This document shows positions 58,373 through 64,000 of a DNA stretch of 64,000 bases, in pieces. Position numbers and translations under genes: made by a program. The stretch is taken from assembly GCA_015832175.1 (NCBI GenBank), contig WJXW01000011.1:372001-436000 (forward strand). Reading direction: 5' to 3'. The notes beneath the pieces were generated by a model. That model saw only the letters and a list, made by a program, of their open reading frames with translations. It was not told the DNA's origin and did not search any database. How positions within the stretch are numbered: the stretch's first letter is position 1; the number at the start of each line of letters is the position of its first letter. The stretch comes from Paraphaeosphaeria minitans (lineage: Eukaryota > Ascomycota > Dothideomycetes > Pleosporales > Didymosphaeriaceae).

Positions 58373-58783
58373 TATTAAGATCCGAAGGCTAGGCCTCCTG
58401 GGATCTTTATATGTATCTACATTTATTATTTAAGTGACACAGCACAAAAGGTCACGTAACCTAATTAGTGTGATTAGAGCGCTAAGATAACTAATTAGAC
58501 TAAGCACTTAATATACTAAGTAACTAATTAGTGCTGAATTAGTTTAATTAGAGCGATTAGTCCACTAATTGCTTAAAGTATATAGGAACGCGAGTATAGG
58601 CTCTCTATACTTGTATTTAATCTGTTTATTAATCTATTATTTATATTCTAGCAGACTAAATTATTAACTTGTTACACTTTATAAGATAATATTATATTAA
58701 CAAGACCTTCTACCTTCTGTAAGTACTCCTGCCTAAGAACTAATTTTAACCCTTTAGGACTAGCTACCCTCTTAGATTTAACA
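58373..58783 (+). repeat. LTR-B, 5' LTR of G10 (411 bp)
   Basis: TATTAAGATCC to AGATTTAACA. The palindrome is half preserved (GGTCACGTAACC, near 58450). The outer U3 edge keeps GGCCTCCTGGG. Confidence 0.95.
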
Positions 58784-58800
58784 TCTTAAATACCCTTAAC

Positions 58801-60693
58801 ATAAGTACTTTACAAACTCCTACCTCTTCTATAGCTTTAGGTGCTACTAAGATTACTCCTATAAAAGATAGCAGTAAGGCGTATAAACCTAATCTCTACT
58901 TTAGCGAATAATCTTAAACTAATGTTTAGATTCTCTAGTTAGACCTCTACTTCTTTAACTTAGATAAACTGCTTAAAGATAAAAAGAAAGTTATCTTTAT
59001 AGTAATATATATGCAAGGAGATATAGAATTATAGATCTATCTCTACCTTAAAAAGTACTTAGGAATAGACTATAATAATAATAACAGTAATTATATAAAT
59101 AAGTACGCTAATGTAGTTAATATTATTAAAGATTATAATAACTTTAAGAAATACTTTAAATAACTCTTTAGGATTGCTAATAAGGACTCTATTATAAAGG
59201 CAAAGATTTAGACTATAATTTAGAAATAATTAGCAGCTAAGTATATAGCTAAGTTTTATAGATACGCTGTGTAACTTAACTAGGATAATAAATCTCTTTA
59301 GGACATATACAAACAAGGACTTAAATAGAAACTACATAAGGAACTCTTACGTAGTAGTACATAAATCGCTAACCTTAAAGAACTATATAAAGAAACTATT
59401 AGGATTAATAGAGAGTAGTTTTTACTATAATAGGAGCTCTACTAAAACCCTAAGGCAATAAGCTTTAGATAACTAGTAAAAGTGGTTTATAAGAACCCTA
59501 TTAGAATTGTCTAAAAGCAATAGCTAAGGAACTACTAGAGATATAAACTAATAGAAGATGTCTAGTTTAACTATATAAGTAAAGGAAAAGGAGGAAAGAT
59601 AGGCCCTAAGCAGCCTAATAAACGCGTCTCTAATAGAAGTTAATAATTAATAACTAAGACCTATAAATGCTTTATATGTAGTAAACTAGGCTACATAGCT
59701 AGGAACTATAGATTAAAGAATAAAGTCTATTAAACTAAGTTAAATATACTAACTATTAAGTACTAAGAACCTAATAAGGAATAGGAAGTTATTATAACGC
59801 TATTTAGTTACTAACGCATTACGCTAGAGTAAAGTAAGTAATTAGATTTACCTAACTTATAACTATACAAAGGTCTAGAAGATAACTCTAATATATACTA
59901 TAACACAGAAGACGTAGAAGAGATACTAAGATTTTCTACTTCTTACTTATAAAGTAGGCGGGAAGAAGACAACCTTATGTTACTTAAGTATAAACTAAAT
60001 GTTTAGGACTATATAGAACCCTACTAGGCACTAAAAGGAATATAACTTTATAAAAATAAGAAGTTAGACTACGTACTAAAGTACTATCTAGACTATTAAA
60101 ATCCTACACACTAATTCTATATATAGATATATTGTGAAGAACTAACATGCGTATAACACAAGATAGAGAAAGAGGAAAATAAGAAATAACCTAGAAAGAA
60201 ACTGCGCTGTAGATAGATATAGATAGACTACTTTATTATAGCTTATAATAAACACCTCTAGGATAAATAATAAGTAAAATACTTTCCTTACCTTACGCTA
60301 AAGGGTAATAAATGCTATAATATACTTATTAATAGAGACTATATATAACTATACTAGTACATGTGTCTAAACTAAAACTATAAATACTACTATATAGCTA
60401 AACGTTTAGACAGCTTTGTAAACTACCCTATATAAGAAGTAACAATAGAGCTACTAATTTAACTAGTATATAGGAATAGTAAAGACTACAGGAGGAATAA
60501 CAAAAGAATATCCTTATAGAAAGAAGAAGAAGACAATCTATATAAGCTATATATTTAAGAATAATAACAGAAGTAAATGCTTAGAAACGTATACTAGGCA
60601 CTAGAACTTAACTATAACCTACACAAATAAATGTCTTTTTTAGGCCTAAACTTAGACAAGAAAACGCCTTTATTAAATTAAATACTATAGTAA
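58801..60693 (+). pseudogene. G10 gag, RIP-inactivated
   Basis: The start is ATA AGT ACT (58801; ancestral ATG), 17 bp after the LTR. The knuckle at about 59662-59715 reads KCFICSKLGYIARNYR. A long acidic middle and an Arg/Lys-rich C-terminal half follow. In this frame the heptamer lies at codons 611-613. The zero frame ends at TAA/TAG within about 50 bp after it (60679-60693), allowing for RIP ambiguity. Length is about 625 codons, long for a chromovirus Gag. Confidence 0.87.
60636..60642 (+). promoter_or_regulatory. Slippery heptamer TTTTTTA at the gag/pol junction (G10)
   Basis: In the gag frame it reads T TTT TTA (TCT starts at 60634, 1,833 bp or 611 codons from the gag start). Protease (60744) and YxDD (61794) are in the -1 frame. 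A short AGGC/GCCT pairing is possible just downstream. It is conserved in G0, G2, G4, G5 and G6. Confidence 0.65.
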
Positions 60694-63600
60694 GTATAGC
60701 ATTAGTTAAGCTATTAGTATAGCTTAAAAGAATATAGGCTTAAGCTCTTATAGACTTAGGAGCAGAAAAGAATTTTATATCTTATTAGATAGTAAGATAA
60801 GTAGAACTTATAATATTAGAGAAAAAAGTACCCTATATTATCTATGTTACAAATAGATCCCTAATGCCTAAGACACCTTAAATATACTAGGAGGTCACTA
60901 CTATAATAATAGTCTAAGGATATAAAGAGGAACTTACTTTAGATGTCTTACTAGGATCTAAGTATAAGTTAGTTTTAGGATTACCTTAGTTAATAATACA
61001 TAACCCGTAGATTAACTAGGGTATAAAGAAAATATTATTTAAACGCTATAATTATATATTATAAGTAAAGCCTACGCATTAACTAAAAAAGATAGTAGAT
61101 AAGGGAGTTATTAATAATATAATACCGCGATAGATAGTTAAAAAACAGAAGCACACCTTATTAAACACTAGTAGGAACTACTAGGTTAAGAAGCGTAAAA
61201 AGGAGGACAATAGTACACCCTTTACCTTACTAAGAGAGTACAGGAAATGGATATATATATTTACAGAAAAGAAAGGAAAAGCAAACCTACTTAAATATTA
61301 ACCCTAGAATCTTATAATAGACCTAAAAGAAGGGAAGATGCTACCCTTTAGACCACTATATAGTAAGATAGGAGAAGAACTCCTTAAAGAACGTAATTTT
61401 ATTAAGATAAACTTTAAGAAAAGATATATACAACTATTAAAGTTACTAGTAGTAAGCCCTTTTATGTTTGTTAAGAAAAAGGATAGATTAGATAGACTAT
61501 ACGTTAACTACTAATAACTTAACAATATAACAATAAAGAACTAATATCTACTACTAAATATTACAGAGTTACGAGATTAACTATCTTAAGCTAAGATATT
61601 TATAATAATAAATCTAAGAGACAGTTACCACCTTATATAAATTAAAAAAGGTAAAGAATAGAAAATAGCGTTTTAATCACGCTACAGACTATTTAAGTAT
61701 AAGGTTATGCTATTTAGACTTATAAATGTACTAGTAGCTTTTATAGCACTTATTAACAACATACTTTATAAATATCTAGACATATTTATTATTGCGTATA
61801 TAGACAATATCCTTATCTTTTTTAAAAATAAATTAGACTATACTAAGTATGTACAGATAGTACTAGAAGCACTAGACAAAGTATACCTTTGTATTAAACT
61901 TAAGAAATGTAAGTTTAACGTTAAATAACTTGAATTCCTAGGACATATTATTACTATAAAAGGAATTAAGATAGCACTAAGTAAAGTTAAATGTATTAGG
62001 AACTAGCTAATACTAAAGACAGCTAAGAATATCTAAGAATTCTTAGGATTCTATAGATTTAATTAATAATTTATCTAAGATTATATAAAGGTTATAATAC
62101 CCTTAATAAATCTTACAAAGAAGGACGTACCTTTTAAATAGATAGATAAGTGTGGAATGTTATTCTAACTCCTTAAGATAGTATGTATTATAGAACCTAT
62201 TCTTGTTTATTTTAGAAGCGATAAACTACTACGCTTTAAAACAGACGCTAGCGATCTTACGCTAGGCGCCTACGCTAAATAAGAACGTAATAGCAAATAG
62301 CACCTAATTACCTATTACTTATGCAAATTTAATAACGCTAAAACATAATATAATATATATAATAAAGAACTCTACGCTATTATTAAAGCCTTAAAGCACT
62401 AAAGGATTTACGCGCTTAGTTACTTAACGCTAGAAATCTATATAGATTATAAGAACCTTCTAAGATTTACAACAATAAAAGAACTTACGCTATAATAATA
62501 AAGATAGTTGTAAACTATAGGGTAGTATAAGTTTAAAATTATTTATATAGCTAGGAAAGAAAATAGTAGAGCAAACGCTTTTAGCTAATAAAGTAATCTA
62601 GTAGGAGAAAAGGTAAAAACCTTTTCTATAATCCTTTGTAAAGCTAAAGATAGATCTCTAGAACTAATAGCGGAACTAAATTAACTTTTAGTAATTAACT
62701 AAGAAGTTCTAGAATATCTACAGACTAAGATTATCTAATAATACTATAATGACCCTATGTACAGACACCTAGGTATTACAAAAATAATAGAACTTATCTA
62801 AAGGAATTACACCTTTAAAGGAATTAAGAAAGCTGTAATAACTTATATCTATAAATGTGCAGAATGCTAGAGAAACAAACATAGTATATATCTTAAATAT
62901 AGAGAGATGTAAGTAATTAGAATACTAATAGCACTATAGGAAGACATTGCTATAGATTTTGTTACAGGAATTTTAAACTCTAAGGATTTAACAATAGGAA
63001 TTAAATATAATAGTATACTAGTAATAGTCTACTAACTAACTAAGTATATTAAGCTTATTCTATGCCTTAAAAGAATAACAGCAAAGAAACTTGCTTTTTT
63101 TATTTTAGACTAACTAATTAGACACTATAGAATCCTAAAAATAATTATTAGCGATAGAGATAAGCTCTTTACGTTAAATTATTAGATAACGCTTATAGCA
63201 CTGCTTAGAACGAAATAAAAACTATTAACAGCTTACTATCTATAAACTAATAGACAAACAGAACGTATAAACTAAACTATAGAAACGTACCTACGCATCT
63301 ACTGCAACAGTTAGAAGAATAACTAGGTTTTATTACTACCTATAGCATAGTTAGCCTATAATAATAAAGTATTAGCAGTATTAGGACATATACTATTCTA
63401 TATAAACTATAGAAGACACCTATATTTCTTTAACTAATAATTTCCTACGATAATTAAAGCAAAAGAAGCTATAAATATAATAGAAAATATAAAGAAAATA
63501 CACTAATAACTCTAAGAAAATCTTAAGAAAGCTTAGTAGCAATTAATTTTATACTAAAATTAAAAATAAAAAATAGCACCTTAGCTAAAGAAGGGAGATA

Positions 63601-63965
63601 AAGTATATTTATTTACAAAGAACCTTTAAACTTAGAAGAAAAAACACAAGAAACTAGATTATATTAAGGTTAGACTATTTTACATTTCTAAGTAAATATT
63701 ACTAGTAAACTATAAGTTGGAACTACCGCTAGATGTAAAGATACACCTAGTATTTTACGTATTACTACTAGAACTAGTAGACCCTAATACACTAGTTAGA
63801 ACCGCTTTCTACTATAGAACTAAGGAAGAAAATAAATTTAAGGTTAAAAGAATTCTAGAATATAATTAGTATAGCAATGTGTATCTTATTAAGTAGAAAG
63901 GTTACTTATACAGTAAAAACACTTAGGAACTATAGAACTACCTAGGAAACTATTAATAAAAGATT
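60637..63965 (+). pseudogene. G10 pol: protease, RT, RNase H, integrase, chromodomain
   Basis: In the -1 frame the sequence after the heptamer runs on into the protease (ALIDLGAEKNFIS, near 60744-60780). RT runs from about 61190 to 62100. 61707-61928 is stop-free and includes LFRLINVLVAF and YIDN at 61797-61808 (ancestral YIDD). RNase H has FKTDASDLTLGAY near 62238. The integrase zinc region (62760-62872) keeps CAEC, with core residues near 62950, 63155 and 63258, then the GPY/F region. The chromodomain is at about 63830-63960 (LIKQKGY). TAG/TAA codons are frequent. Confidence 0.92.
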
Positions 63966-64000
63966 AGAGAATTCTACTAATAACTTACATAGTATAATAA

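Larger units (their letters stand above)
58373..64000 (+). mobile_element. G10: Ty3/gypsy element, LTR-B type, right end outside the window
   Basis: 5' LTR-B 58373-58783, gag from 58801, heptamer at 60636-60642, pol to the chromodomain near 63965; the window ends before the antisense ORF and 3' LTR. It has no large deletions and, with G2, best shows the original gag/pol frame relation. Confidence 0.95.

Overview
The window looks like gene-free, AT-rich heterochromatin from a filamentous ascomycete (Pezizomycotina). It is a pile of nested LTR retrotransposons damaged by repeat-induced point mutation (RIP). CpA/TpG is heavily depleted in favour of TpA. Reading frames keep their length, but Gln and Trp codons have become TAG/TAA, start ATGs have become ATA, and catalytic Asp/Cys codons have become Asn/Tyr. 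I found no host gene, rRNA, tRNA or CRISPR array. Labels G0-G10, C1 and C2 are mine.

Two groups make up almost everything. (1) Ty3/gypsy chromovirus-like elements of about 6.3-6.7 kb (G0-G10): gag with a CCHC knuckle, a conserved TTTTTTA heptamer, then pol in the -1 frame (protease, RT, RNase H, integrase, chromodomain), and finally a roughly 190-codon ORF on the opposite strand just inside the 3' LTR. Their LTRs are about 411 bp with a shared R-U5 but three unrelated U3 types (LTR-A, -B, -C). (2) Two Ty1/copia families: C1 (427-bp LTR with a CRE-like site array) and C2 (191-bp LTR). Both have a primer-binding site complementary to the anticodon arm of initiator tRNA-Met.

Layout, left to right: 1-2231 is the 3' end of G1 (+). 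2232-4420 and 11010-14785 are G0 (+), split by complete G2 (-, 4421-11004). 14786-15392 is a 5' piece of C2 (-). 15393-16078 is the RNase H/RT piece of G3 (-). 16079-22756 is complete G4 (-). 22757-22981 is the U3 of an LTR-C. 22982-48919 is C1 (+), interrupted by a solo C1 LTR (-, 23114-36840) that holds G5 (+, 23530-36826), which itself holds G6 (-, 27260-33965), and by complete G7 (+, 41506-47791) between the C1 RT and RNase H. 48920-49369 is the 3' end of G8 (+). 49370-49750 is an LTR-A piece (-). 49751-51727 is gag plus the 5' LTR-C of G9 (-). 51728-58372 is C2 (+). 58373-64000 is G10 (+), cut by the window edge.

Target-site duplications support most of the nesting: AAAGC for G2, AATAC for G6, ACCTA/ATCTA for G5, CTATT for the solo LTR and TAGAG/TAGAA for G7. 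The most economical insertion order is G9 < LTR-A < G8 < C1 < G3 < C2 piece < G0 < G1 and G2, about eight layers.

The observation I rate highest is the antisense gene of the gypsy elements. Two LTR lineages carry a homologous Cys-motif plus coiled-coil ORF on the opposite strand. All three U3 types have a TATA-like box facing that ORF, 42-44 bp from the LTR edge. This suggests each U3 is a divergent promoter serving gag-pol on one side and the antisense protein on the other.
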